Shown in pieces: positions 8,049 through 15,868 of a DNA stretch of 64,000 nt. A program made the translations under genes and the position numbers. The notes under the pieces are model-generated. The model was given only the letters and a program-made list of their open reading frames with translations, was not told where the DNA came from and searched no databases. The stretch is from Akkermansiaceae bacterium. GTDB lineage: Bacteria; Verrucomicrobiota; Verrucomicrobiia; Verrucomicrobiales; Akkermansiaceae. Within the stretch, counting starts at the first letter, position 1. Each line of letters begins with the position of its first letter. The stretch lies in the NCBI GenBank assembly GCA_030725745.1, contig JANRFH010000057.1:131037-195036 (forward strand), given 5' to 3'.

Positions 8049-9623
8049 ATGGCAAACAAGGATGTTACAGACCCAGTGCGGATGGAGAAGATTGTCTCCC
8101 TTTGCAAACGCAGAGGCTTCATTTTCCAAGCGGGCGAACTCTATGGCGGACTCAATGGCTGCTGGGATTACGGCCCACTCGGTGCCGAACTGAAACGCAA
8201 CCTCAAGGACTACTGGTGGCGCAAAACCGTGCAAGAGCGTGATGACGTCCTCGGCATGGACGGCTCCATCCTGACCATGGAGCAAGTCCTCCAATCCTCC
8301 GGCCACATCGGCGGCTTCAGCGACCCGATGTGCGACTGCCTCCTTTCCAACGCCCGCCTCCGCGCCGACCAGATCGAGCCGCAATCAGGCACGGTCTACC
8401 ATTTCACCGGAGCCTCCATCGCCGATCCGGCATGGAAATCGGACAAGCCATATTCCATCCTCCAGCTCCCCGGCCAAGACGAGGCGAAGACCCGCAAGAC
8501 CGCCCGCGAGTTCTACTCCAAGTTCATCAACGAATCCGTGATGAGCAAAAAGGAAGCGATCAAAGCCATCCAGCTCGAAGGCGAAACCACCGAGGAAGTC
8601 ACCGACTCCACCTCATACAACCCGGCAAACGGCTCGCTCCTCACCGAGCCGCGTGAGTTCAACCTCATGCTCCAAACAAACTTCGGAGCCACCGGCGAGC
8701 AGGTCGCCTACCTCCGCCCGGAGACCGCGCAGTCGATTTTCTGCCAATACAAAAACATCCTCGATTCCAACCGCATCAAGCTGCCCTTCGGCATCGCCCA
8801 GGTCGGAAAGTCGTTCCGCAACGAGATCAACCCTCGCAACTACACCTTCCGTTCCCGCGAGTTCGAGCAAATGGAGATCGAGTATTTCTGCCATCCGGAC
8901 GATGGAATGCGCCTGACCGACGAATGGCTTGAAACCCGTCTGAATTTCTACGCGGATATCGGAATCCCCCGCGAGAAACTCCACATTCTCGATGTCCCCG
9001 ATGGCGAACGCGCTTTCTACTCGAAGAAAACCTACGACATCGAATACGAATTCCCCTTCGGCATCCAGGAGCTCGAAGGTGTCGCCTACCGCACGGATTA
9101 CGACCTCGGCGTCCACGCAAAAGGCTCCGGCCGCCCGCTCGAATATTTCGATGAGGAAACCAAAGAGCGCTTCATCCCCCACGTCGTCGAGCCCTCCGCT
9201 GGCTGCGACCGCACCATCCTCGCCCTGATCTGCGAGGCCTTCGACGAAGAGGATCTCGGAAAAGACGGCAAGGCCGATGTCCGCACGGTCATGCGCTTCA
9301 TGCCGTCCATGGCTCCGATCAAGCTCGCCATTTTCCCTCTCCTCAAGAAAAACGAGGAACAAGTCCGCATCGCCAAGGAAATCCAGAAGGAACTCCAGCC
9401 GTGGATGAACGTTTTCTACGACGACGGTGGAGCCGTAGGCCGCCGCTATCGCCGTCAGGACGAGATCGGCACACCCTTCTGCTGCACGGTCGATTTCGAA
9501 ACTCTCGGAGAAGAAGATCCGGCGCTCAAAGGCACCGTCACCATCCGCCACCGCGACTCCATGGAGCAGGAACGCCTACCAATCGCAGATCTACTGCCTT
9601 GGCTTCTTGGCCGCGTAAGGTAA
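8049..9623 (+). CDS. glyQS: glycyl-tRNA synthetase, single-chain type
   Basis: Class II synthetase of the archaeal/eukaryotic-like homodimeric type (524 aa), not the bacterial alpha/beta GlyQ+GlyS type. Recognisable blocks: SLCKRRGFIFQAGELYGG at the N-terminus, WDYGPLGAELKRN, motif 2 around KSFRNEINPRNYTFRSREF, EQMEIEYFCHPDD, and motif 3 near VVEPSAGCDRTILALICEAF. The C-terminal anticodon-binding domain ends near LLPWLLGRVR. I take the ATG at 8049 (MANKDVTDP); the reading frame is open to 7986 but the upstream residues are not synthetase-like. It is divergent from alaS. Confidence 0.97.
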   Translation: MANKDVTDPVRMEKIVSLCKRRGFIFQAGELYGGLNGCWDYGPLGAELKRNLKDYWWRKTVQERDDVLGMDGSILTMEQVLQSSGHIGGFSDPMCDCLLSNARLRADQIEPQSGTVYHFTGASIADPAWKSDKPYSILQLPGQDEAKTRKTAREFYSKFINESVMSKKEAIKAIQLEGETTEEVTDSTSYNPANGSLLTEPREFNLMLQTNFGATGEQVAYLRPETAQSIFCQYKNILDSNRIKLPFGIAQVGKSFRNEINPRNYTFRSREFEQMEIEYFCHPDDGMRLTDEWLETRLNFYADIGIPREKLHILDVPDGERAFYSKKTYDIEYEFPFGIQELEGVAYRTDYDLGVHAKGSGRPLEYFDEETKERFIPHVVEPSAGCDRTILALICEAFDEEDLGKDGKADVRTVMRFMPSMAPIKLAIFPLLKKNEEQVRIAKEIQKELQPWMNVFYDDGGAVGRRYRRQDEIGTPFCCTVDFETLGEEDPALKGTVTIRHRDSMEQERLPIADLLPWLLGRVR

Positions 9624-9683
9624 ATTGGAGTTGCAAGCTAGCCCTTCCGCATGCATCGAAGGGGCGGAAAACATTTCACCATC

Positions 9684-9920
9684 ATGGCAGACAAAGAAGA
9701 CAGGAACGAAGAGAACGTAGGCGGCAAGTTCTACGTGGACAGCCAATGCATCGATTGCGATCTCTGCCGTGAGACCGCCCCGAGCAATTTCACGCGTGCC
9801 GATGACGAGGGTTACTCCTTCGTTTTCAAGCAGCCGGAGAACGACGAGGAAATCGAGCAGTGCAAGGAAGCCATGGAAGGCTGCCCCGTCGAGGCCATCG
9901 GCGAAGACGGGGAGGATTGA
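9684..9920 (+). CDS. small [4Fe-4S] ferredoxin
   Basis: A 78-aa acidic protein with one ferredoxin-type cluster site. The N-terminal half has CIDCDLC (C-x2-C-x2-C), and the C-terminal half supplies the fourth ligand in GCPVEAIG. An extra Cys is seen in EQCKEAMEGCP. This is the single-cluster layout of Desulfovibrio-type ferredoxins, used as a soluble electron carrier; the redox partner is not indicated. The ATG at 9684 (MADKEDRNEEN) is preferred to the in-frame ATG at 9651. It ends six bases before the DciA gene, so the two are probably cotranscribed. Confidence 0.9.
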   Translation: MADKEDRNEENVGGKFYVDSQCIDCDLCRETAPSNFTRADDEGYSFVFKQPENDEEIEQCKEAMEGCPVEAIGEDGED

Positions 9921-9925
9921 TCCCC

Positions 9926-10312
9926 ATGGCTCCGCCAAGGAAACGCAAAAAGATCACCCGCAAGGGCATTCACGAAGATCTCATGCACGAATGGCTCGGC
10001 TGCGACAAGCCGACCAACCTTGGTAGAAACATCAGCTCCGCCTCCGACTGGATCGATACGATCCTGAAAAAACAGTTCTTCGCCGAAAGCCTCAACGAGG
10101 ACGAAGTGAAGGCTGCCTGGAAAGAAGTCGCTGGCGATTTCATCGGCGCACATACCGAGCCGGTATCCGTCCGCGAGGGCAATCTCGTCCTCCGCGTCAC
10201 CCAACCCGCCATGCGCTTTCACCTAGAGCAGATGAAACCCGAGCTGCTCCGCAAAATCCGCGAGCGCTTCGGCAAAGACCGGATCAAATCAGTGAAATTT
10301 CAATTGGGCTAA
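9926..10312 (+). CDS. DUF721/DciA-like replicative helicase loader
   Basis: A 128-aa basic protein of the DUF721 family. In bacteria that lack DnaC/DnaI, members called DciA help load the DnaB helicase at the origin. The N-terminus is very basic (MAPPRKRKKITRKGIHEDL). The C-terminal DUF721 core includes WKEVAGDFIGAHTEPVSVREGNLVLRV and a helix ending RERFGKDRIKSVKFQLG. The start at 9926 was chosen because the upstream in-frame ATG overlaps the ferredoxin gene. It is probably in one transcript with that gene. Confidence 0.85.
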   Translation: MAPPRKRKKITRKGIHEDLMHEWLGCDKPTNLGRNISSASDWIDTILKKQFFAESLNEDEVKAAWKEVAGDFIGAHTEPVSVREGNLVLRVTQPAMRFHLEQMKPELLRKIRERFGKDRIKSVKFQLG

Positions 10313-10316
10313 TGTC

Positions 10317-10414
10317 CAACCGCGAATGAACGCCAATTTTCGCCAATAAATCCCGATGAATTCCCCACCAAACTATCTTTCAAATTCGCGCTTATTCGCG
10401 TTCATTCGCGGTTG
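10317..10414. repeat. inverted pair of the CGCGAATGAACGCGAAT repeat family
   Basis: CAACCGCGAATGAACGC (10317-10333) and GCGTTCATTCGCGGTTG (10398-10414) are perfect 17-bp reverse complements. Imperfect pairing continues inward for roughly another 15 bases. The right arm ends 13 bases before the ATG of the HAD-Nudix gene, so the structure fills the gap between it and the DciA gene. Confidence 0.85.
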
Positions 10415-10427
10415 AAAAATCTCAGGC

Positions 10428-11465
10428 ATGTTCAAGAACCTCATTTTCGATTGGTCGGGCACACTCGTGGACGACATGGGCCCAGTCATCGAGGCGACCA
10501 ATGCAGTTCTCGAAAAATACGGCATCGCCCCCTATGACCGCGAGGGTTTCCGCCGCAGCTTCCGCCTGCCATACCGCGAGTTCTACGCAGAAGTCCTGCC
10601 CGGCATAGATCTGGAGGAACTCGAAGCACATTTCCGCCCCGCCTTCGATGGTGCCACCAGCCTCGTCACCGTACTCCCCCACGCTCGCGAAAAACTCGAA
10701 TGGGCGAAATCACGCGGTCTGCGCATGTTCGTGCTCACCTCGATGGATGCCATCGCCTTCGCCCGCCAGCTCGCCGAGTTCGGCATGCAGGATTTCTTCG
10801 AGGAAACCTACGCTGGCGTCCTCGACAAACGCGAACTCATCGACCAGATCATAGAAACCCACGGCCTCGCCAAGGACGAAACCGCCTTCGTCGGCGATAT
10901 GACTCACGACATCGAGACCGCCCGCCACGGCGGCATTTCATCCATCGCCGTGCTCACCGGCTATCATCACGCCGAAGTCCTAGCCGAAGTCCGCCCGGAC
11001 ATCACCGTGCCCGACCTCGGCGTATTGGTGAAAATGTTCGACAAGCGTAAGGCCGACCGACCCGTCGCCACAGTCGGCGCACTGATCCACGATGGAGCGG
11101 GAAAAATTCTCATGATCCGCACCCACAAGTGGAGCGACCTCTGGGGCATCCCCGGCGGCAAGATCGAACGCGGCGAGTCCAGCGAAGACGCCCTCCGCCG
11201 CGAGATCATGGAGGAAACTGCCCTCGACATCTCCGACATCCACTTCGTCATGGTGCAAGACTGCATCAACTCCCCGGAATTCATCCGCCCCGAGCATTTT
11301 CTCCTGCTCAACTACATCGCACGCAGCAAATCCCACGAAGTCACCCTCAACGACGAGGCCGAAGAATTCCAATGGGTCACCATGGAAGAAGCCTTCTCAC
11401 TTGATCTCAACACCGCGACAAAAACTCTTCTCGAACGTATCGTCGCCGACAAACTCCTGCCATGA
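10428..11465 (+). CDS. HAD hydrolase-Nudix hydrolase fusion
   Basis: A 345-aa two-domain enzyme. Residues 1-205 are a HAD phosphatase of the phosphoglycolate-phosphatase type: nucleophile Asp8 in FDWSGTLVDD, motif II around LTSMD (T104/S105), Lys134, and the metal site VGDMTHD (D157, D161). The usual second Asp of DxD is Ser10, giving DWSGT. Residues 212-345 are a Nudix domain with box G244-x5-E250-x7-R258-E259-x2-E262-E263; the usual Gly after EEx is Ala265. Nudix enzymes cleave X-linked diphosphates and HAD phosphatases remove phosphates. The stop overlaps the folB start by four bases, so translation is coupled. This context suggests a pterin substrate, which is my inference; a nucleotide clean-up role is the alternative. 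Confidence 0.9.
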   Translation: MFKNLIFDWSGTLVDDMGPVIEATNAVLEKYGIAPYDREGFRRSFRLPYREFYAEVLPGIDLEELEAHFRPAFDGATSLVTVLPHAREKLEWAKSRGLRMFVLTSMDAIAFARQLAEFGMQDFFEETYAGVLDKRELIDQIIETHGLAKDETAFVGDMTHDIETARHGGISSIAVLTGYHHAEVLAEVRPDITVPDLGVLVKMFDKRKADRPVATVGALIHDGAGKILMIRTHKWSDLWGIPGGKIERGESSEDALRREIMEETALDISDIHFVMVQDCINSPEFIRPEHFLLLNYIARSKSHEVTLNDEAEEFQWVTMEEAFSLDLNTATKTLLERIVADKLLP

Positions 11466-11815
11466 ATCCCGACGAGATCGAAATCCGCCGCCTCAAAGTC
11501 AGCACTCACATCGGCGTGCCCGATGAAGAACGCGCCACACCTCAGGATCTCTGGATCAGCGTCTGGATGCGCCCCTCGCAAGGCTTCGTAGGCCTTCATG
11601 ACAAGGTCGAATACACAGTCGATTATTACGAAGTCTCTTTAAAAATCGCCGAACTGGCAGCCGCCAAACCCCGCCACCTCATCGAAACCCTAGCCACCGA
11701 TGTTGCGGAAAAACTTCTTCAGGATTACCCCCTCACTTCGGTCGATGTGAAAATCGAAAAGCACGTCCTCCCCGATGCTGATTTCGTGGCCGTGAAGATC
11801 ACGCGTTCGCGCTGA
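11462..11815 (+). CDS. folB: dihydroneopterin aldolase
   Basis: Converts 7,8-dihydroneopterin to 6-hydroxymethyl-dihydropterin and glycolaldehyde in folate synthesis. At 117 aa it has the usual length. Family features include IRRLKVSTHIGVPDEER at the N-terminus, with the substrate-binding Glu in GVPDEE, and VDYYEVSLKI. HLIETLATDVAEKLL follows, with its conserved Glu. The likely catalytic Lys is in VKIEKHVLPDA near the C-terminus. It overlaps the HAD-Nudix gene by ATGA, and its 3' end overlaps the convergent mobA gene by 17 bases. No other folate gene is in the window. Confidence 0.93.
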   Translation: MNPDEIEIRRLKVSTHIGVPDEERATPQDLWISVWMRPSQGFVGLHDKVEYTVDYYEVSLKIAELAAAKPRHLIETLATDVAEKLLQDYPLTSVDVKIEKHVLPDADFVAVKITRSR

Positions 11816-12362
11816 GATCCTCCGGGAAATTTGCATTTTTCAGCGCACCCGAATTCTCCGGCACCAGCACCTTCGCCACGTTCGCCTTGAGCACCCTCCT
11901 CGGCGAGCGCTCCCCGGCCGCCATCGCCTCGCGCAACACCCCGGCGGCACCTGCACCATAAAATCCGCACAAAGGTTCCGTCCCACCATCATGCGCGCTA
12001 CGGTAAACCACGAACCTGTCCTCATGTCCGAGCAGACCGCTGAGCGTCTTCGCATCCAGCTCCGGCAGATCACAAGCCACCACTAGCCAATCGGCCTCCG
12101 GTGAAATTTCCAAACCCGCGAGCATCCCGCCCATCGGCCCATCCCCCTCATCCCGCACCACTTTAAGATCCGAAACATCATCCGCTGCCGCCTGCCCGTC
12201 GCGCAACGAAAGCACCACCTCGCCACAACCCACCTCCATCAGCAGGTCAAACGTCCGCTTCGCAAAGCTCCGCCCGTCCGCATGCAAGATCGAGGCCTTG
12301 TCGCGCCCCATGCGCCGCCCTTTTCCCCCAGCCAGCACCAGCCCTTTCAGAACTCCGGCCAT
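11799..12362 (-). CDS. mobA: molybdenum cofactor guanylyltransferase
   Basis: Transfers GMP from GTP to molybdopterin to form the guanine dinucleotide form of the cofactor. The 187-aa protein starts with the nucleotidyltransferase signature LVLAGGKGRRMGRDKA at about residues 8-23. It has the metal-binding VVACDLPEL segment and GGTEPLCGFY towards the C-terminus, typical of MobA. No molybdoenzyme is encoded in the window, though a MOSC-domain protein lies at 51.0 kb. It starts five bases after the TPR gene's stop in the same direction, so the two may be cotranscribed. Confidence 0.92.
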   Translation of the reverse strand: MAGVLKGLVLAGGKGRRMGRDKASILHADGRSFAKRTFDLLMEVGCGEVVLSLRDGQAAADDVSDLKVVRDEGDGPMGGMLAGLEISPEADWLVVACDLPELDAKTLSGLLGHEDRFVVYRSAHDGGTEPLCGFYGAGAAGVLREAMAAGERSPRRVLKANVAKVLVPENSGALKNANFPEDLSANA

Positions 12363-12367
12363 TTTTC

Positions 12368-12829
12368 TCAGATTTCCATACCCACAAGATCCCTGTCCTC
12401 GCGCGCCGCTTCGAGAAAACTCTCATCCATATCGATCGCCTTCGCCAAATGATTTTTCGCACGCTCTTTTTCACCAAGCATCCAGTGGTAGCAGGCCATG
12501 TTGTAGTGAAAAACGGGGAACTCCGAGAGAATCTCCGGCCCGCGTTGGAGCCAGTTTCTCGCCTCCTCAGTATCACCCATTTCATGAAGGCAGAAGGCCA
12601 CGCTTAGGAAAAAATCTGGTTCATCCACAGCCATCCGACAGAGCTTTGCAGCGGTTACCGCGCCTTCCTTCCAGTGCTCCTTTGCCATCTCGGCGGAAAG
12701 CTTCAACTCCAGCACTTTCCTCTCCTCCCGATCCTCGCCCTTCAATGAATCCAGCTCCTCAAGAGCATCGTCGGGCATGCCCAGCTCCAACCAACCCGAT
12801 GCCGCACGTATCACCTGCTTTGCTACCAT
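12368..12829 (-). CDS. TPR-repeat protein
   Basis: A 153-aa soluble protein built of helix-turn-helix repeats resembling tetratricopeptide repeats. Examples are the N-terminal SGWLELGMPDDALEELDSL, LSVAFCLHEMGDTEEARNWL in the middle, and YNMACYHWMLGEKERAKNHL with AIDMDESFLEAAREDRDL near the end. No signal peptide or catalytic domain is seen. The role is presumably protein binding. It begins at ATG 12827-12829, is divergent from the RNA helicase, and is followed by mobA after five bases. Confidence 0.8.
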   Translation of the reverse strand: MVAKQVIRAASGWLELGMPDDALEELDSLKGEDREERKVLELKLSAEMAKEHWKEGAVTAAKLCRMAVDEPDFFLSVAFCLHEMGDTEEARNWLQRGPEILSEFPVFHYNMACYHWMLGEKERAKNHLAKAIDMDESFLEAAREDRDLVGMEI

Positions 12830-12938
12830 GGACTACATCTACAGCAGTTCCGGTGCCGATCAACAATTTCCCGTCTCCCTTTTACACATCAGATCCATCC
12901 TTGACCCGGCCTGAAACCCCGCATAAACCCAGCGCCTC

Positions 12939-14132
12939 ATGGGATTTGACACACTCGGCCTCTCCGCCCCCGTTCTAGAAGCAGTCTTGGAAACAGGCTA
13001 CACCAACCCTACGCCCATTCAGGCGCAGGCCATCCCTGTGATCCTCGAAGGCAAGGACGTCATCGGTGCATCCCAGACAGGCACCGGCAAGACCGCCGCC
13101 TTCGCACTCCCTTCCCTTTCCAAAATCGAGAGAATGGGCAAGCCCCAGATCCTCGTCCTTGAGCCCACCCGCGAACTCGCCCACCAAGTCGCCGAGCAGT
13201 TCGAAAAATACGGTGCCAAGACCGGCATGAAAGTCGCCCTCCTTTACGGCGGCGTAGGCCTCGGCCAACAGATGGAATCCCTCTCCGATGCAGACATCGT
13301 CGTCGCCACACCTGGCCGCCTCGTCGATTGCTTCTACCGTGCCGCTATGCGCTTCGGGGAAATCAAAATCCTCATCCTCGACGAAGTCGACCGCATGCTC
13401 GACATGGGCTTCCTCCCGCAGGTGCGAAAAATCGTCAACCTCTGCCCATGGGAAGGCCGCCAGACACTTTTCTTCTCGGCCACCATGCCCGCCGCGATCC
13501 AGACCTTCGCCCAATGGTGCCTCGTCGATCCCATCAAAATCGAGATCGCCCGCCGCGAAGTCGCCGCCACCGTCTCCCACGCCTTCTACCCGGTCTCCAT
13601 CGACCAGCGCGACGAACTGCTCCTCGCCCTCCTCAAGGAAACGGATTACCACTCCGTGATGATCTTCACCCGCACCCGCCGCGAGGCCGATGAGGTGACA
13701 GGCATGATCAAGTCCACCGGCCAGACCAAGGTCGCCGCCATGCACTCGGACATCAACCAGACCGACCGCATGAAAGCCCTCGCAGGCTTCAAATCCGGCG
13801 AGTTCGAAATCCTCGTCGCCACCGACGTCGCAGCCCGCGGAATTGATGTCTCAGGTGTCTCCCACGTCATCAACTACCGCGTCCCAGAAAACGCCGAGGA
13901 CTACGTCCACCGCATCGGCCGCACCGGTCGCGCAGAGGCTGAGGGCGATGCATTCACCATCCTCACCGCCGACGAACTCGACTTCGCGAAATCCGTCGAG
14001 ATCTTCGTCAACAAGGAGATCAAACGCGAAAGGCTCGCCGACTTCCCCTACATCTACACCGCCCTCCTCGACACCGACCCGGTGAAATCTTTCAAACGAA
14101 AGAAAGTCGGCGGGAAAAAGAGAAGGAAGTAA
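12939..14132 (+). CDS. DEAD-box ATP-dependent RNA helicase (RhlE-like)
   Basis: A 397-aa helicase with the motifs in order: Q motif near NPTPIQAQAIP, Walker A ASQTGTGKT, PTRELA, TPGRLVD, the Walker B box as DEVD, SAT, the C-terminal domain motif around VATDVAARGIDV, and HRIGRTGR. The core is complete and followed by a short basic tail (KSFKRKKVGGKKRRK), as in RhlE-group helicases acting on rRNA or mRNA structure. DEVD instead of DEAD is a known tolerated variant. A repeat element follows the stop within ten bases. Confidence 0.95.
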   Translation: MGFDTLGLSAPVLEAVLETGYTNPTPIQAQAIPVILEGKDVIGASQTGTGKTAAFALPSLSKIERMGKPQILVLEPTRELAHQVAEQFEKYGAKTGMKVALLYGGVGLGQQMESLSDADIVVATPGRLVDCFYRAAMRFGEIKILILDEVDRMLDMGFLPQVRKIVNLCPWEGRQTLFFSATMPAAIQTFAQWCLVDPIKIEIARREVAATVSHAFYPVSIDQRDELLLALLKETDYHSVMIFTRTRREADEVTGMIKSTGQTKVAAMHSDINQTDRMKALAGFKSGEFEILVATDVAARGIDVSGVSHVINYRVPENAEDYVHRIGRTGRAEAEGDAFTILTADELDFAKSVEIFVNKEIKRERLADFPYIYTALLDTDPVKSFKRKKVGGKKRRK

Positions 14133-14139
14133 TCCTGAA

Positions 14140-14166
14140 TATGGAGCGCGGCCTTTTTAAGCCGCC
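14140..14166 (+). repeat. short copy of the TATGGAGCGCGG post-stop hairpin family
   Basis: It starts TATGGAGCGCGG like the copy after parB (49506), and forms GCGGC (14148-14152) paired with GCCGC (14161-14165) around CTTTTTAA with little room in the loop. It lies eight bases after the helicase stop. It may act as a terminator or be a small dispersed repeat. Confidence 0.6.
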
Positions 14167-14221
14167 AGGGCAAACTCCCGCCACCCCTTCCATGAAACCA
14201 AGGGAGTCGGGCACTCACCCC

Positions 14222-15718
14222 CTACTTCCACAATTTCACCGGCACCTTGTCATTCCTAGCTTCCGGCCCTTCGGTGCTACGGCCGGATTCTACGTAGCTG
14301 GTGATCTGCGCGAGCAGGTGCTCCACAACTTCCGGATTCTTTTCATAAAGGTTCGTCGTTTCACCGGGATCAGCTTCCATGTCGTAGAGTTGCCCCTTCG
14401 GCGCACCCTTGCCGCCTTTCTTCGGAGCCGTCCAGCCTGCCGAGCCACTGGCTAACAACAGCTTCCATTTCCCCTCACGGTAGGCGAAGGCACCGCTGAT
14501 CGAGTGATGGATAATGCCTTTGCGGCTCGTCTCGATTTCTTTCCCTGCCAGCGCTGGGGCAAAGCTCACACTGTCCTCCCCCGCATCGCCGGGAACTTTC
14601 GCACCGGAAAGCTCTGCCGCCGTCGCCATGAAATCCGTGAGGCAAATGATCGCATCGCTCGTTGATCCCGCGTTGACCGCCGCAGGCCATTTCACGATAA
14701 AAGGCACCCGGTGCCCACCGTCCCACAGATCCGCCTTCGAGCCGCGGAACTGTGCGCTCGGGAAATGCCCTTGCTTCTCCAAGTCCCCGATGTTCGCCGC
14801 CTTCGAGCAGCCGTTGTCGCTGGAGACAATCAGCAAGGTATTCTCCGAGAGTCCCGCATCATCCAGTGCCTTCATCACCGTTCCGACAAAGTCGTCCGTC
14901 TGCATCATGAAATCGCCGTAGTCGCCGATGCCGCTTTTCCCCTTCCACTTCTCGGTGGGCACAATCGGGGTGTGCGGAGATGGCAGCGCGATGTAGGTGA
15001 AAAACGGTTGGGACGCGTCTTGCTTGGCGATGTATTCCACCGATTTATCCGCCAAGGTGTCGAGAACCTCCACCACCTTGAAGTCCTCATGTGCAGGGCC
15101 TTTACGGTTCGGGTGCGGCTCGATCTCGACCGTGCATTCACCTACAAACTTGTCGTTTTCGATGTAGATGTAGGGTGCCATATCCAACGAGCCTGAGATG
15201 CCAAAAAAGTAGTCGAAACCAACATCGAAGGGGCCACCTCTGATTTCACCCTTCCAATCGATCTTCTCAAGCCCCTTGCCTTTCCCATCGGGCAGATTCA
15301 TCCCGATATGCCATTTTCCGATCATGGCCGTATGGTATCCCGCCTCTTTCAGCAGGCTCGCGACCGTCATCCGGCTAGTCGGGATCAACGGAGCGCTAAA
15401 CCCGTTATTCACACCGCCCTGCAATTTCGTACGCCAGTTGTAGCGACCTGTCATCAGGCTGTAGCGCGATGGAGTGCATACCGAGGAGCTAGTGTGAGCG
15501 TCGGTGAAAATCATTCCTTCTTCCGCCATCTTATCCATATGCGGAGTCGGGATCTTGCATCGCTCTGGATTCAGGACATGCACATCGCCGTAGCCCATGT
15601 CATCCGCGAAGATGAAAACAATGTTCGGTTTTGCTGCATCCACGCTTTCCGCAGAAGAGTATGCACCGGAGACAAACCAGGAAATTCCTAACAACAAGAT
15701 GGATCGTATTTTTTTCAT
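14222..15718 (-). CDS. secreted formylglycine-dependent sulfatase
   Basis: A 498-aa exported sulfatase that would hydrolyse sulfate esters, probably on sulfated polysaccharides. A signal peptide covers about residues 1-23. Then PNIVFIFADDMGYGD carries the metal-binding Asp pair (D39, D40). Cys81 lies in CTPSR, the C-x-P-S-R signature converted to formylglycine by a sulfatase-maturating enzyme, which is not in this window. Further along are GKWHIG and the LIVSSDNGC metal-site motif. Length and order fit arylsulfatase family S1. The neighbour is the secreted Lon-like gene upstream on the same strand, 150 bases away. Confidence 0.95.
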   Translation of the reverse strand: MKKIRSILLLGISWFVSGAYSSAESVDAAKPNIVFIFADDMGYGDVHVLNPERCKIPTPHMDKMAEEGMIFTDAHTSSSVCTPSRYSLMTGRYNWRTKLQGGVNNGFSAPLIPTSRMTVASLLKEAGYHTAMIGKWHIGMNLPDGKGKGLEKIDWKGEIRGGPFDVGFDYFFGISGSLDMAPYIYIENDKFVGECTVEIEPHPNRKGPAHEDFKVVEVLDTLADKSVEYIAKQDASQPFFTYIALPSPHTPIVPTEKWKGKSGIGDYGDFMMQTDDFVGTVMKALDDAGLSENTLLIVSSDNGCSKAANIGDLEKQGHFPSAQFRGSKADLWDGGHRVPFIVKWPAAVNAGSTSDAIICLTDFMATAAELSGAKVPGDAGEDSVSFAPALAGKEIETSRKGIIHHSISGAFAYREGKWKLLLASGSAGWTAPKKGGKGAPKGQLYDMEADPGETTNLYEKNPEVVEHLLAQITSYVESGRSTEGPEARNDKVPVKLWK

Positions 15719-15868
15719 GATGACATTTGATGTGGGTTATATCGCAGGGATGGCTGAAAATTTTTAATTCTTTGGTGTAGTGTCTTCCAAAGGTATCGCC
15801 CTGCTTCCTACGGTGCCGCATAGCGGCAATCTTTCCAAAGATGTAGATTTCAGTGGAAACGCACGAAC

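Noticed and set aside
8613..9551. 312-codon minus-strand frame inside the glycyl-tRNA synthetase gene
   Set aside because: Antisense shadow created by codon bias; Asp/Glu/Val/Gly-rich with no motif, while the sense gene is unmistakable.
13380..13400. DEVD motif as a caspase-type site
   Set aside because: It is the Walker B box of a normal DEAD-box helicase; the A-to-V change is a known variant.
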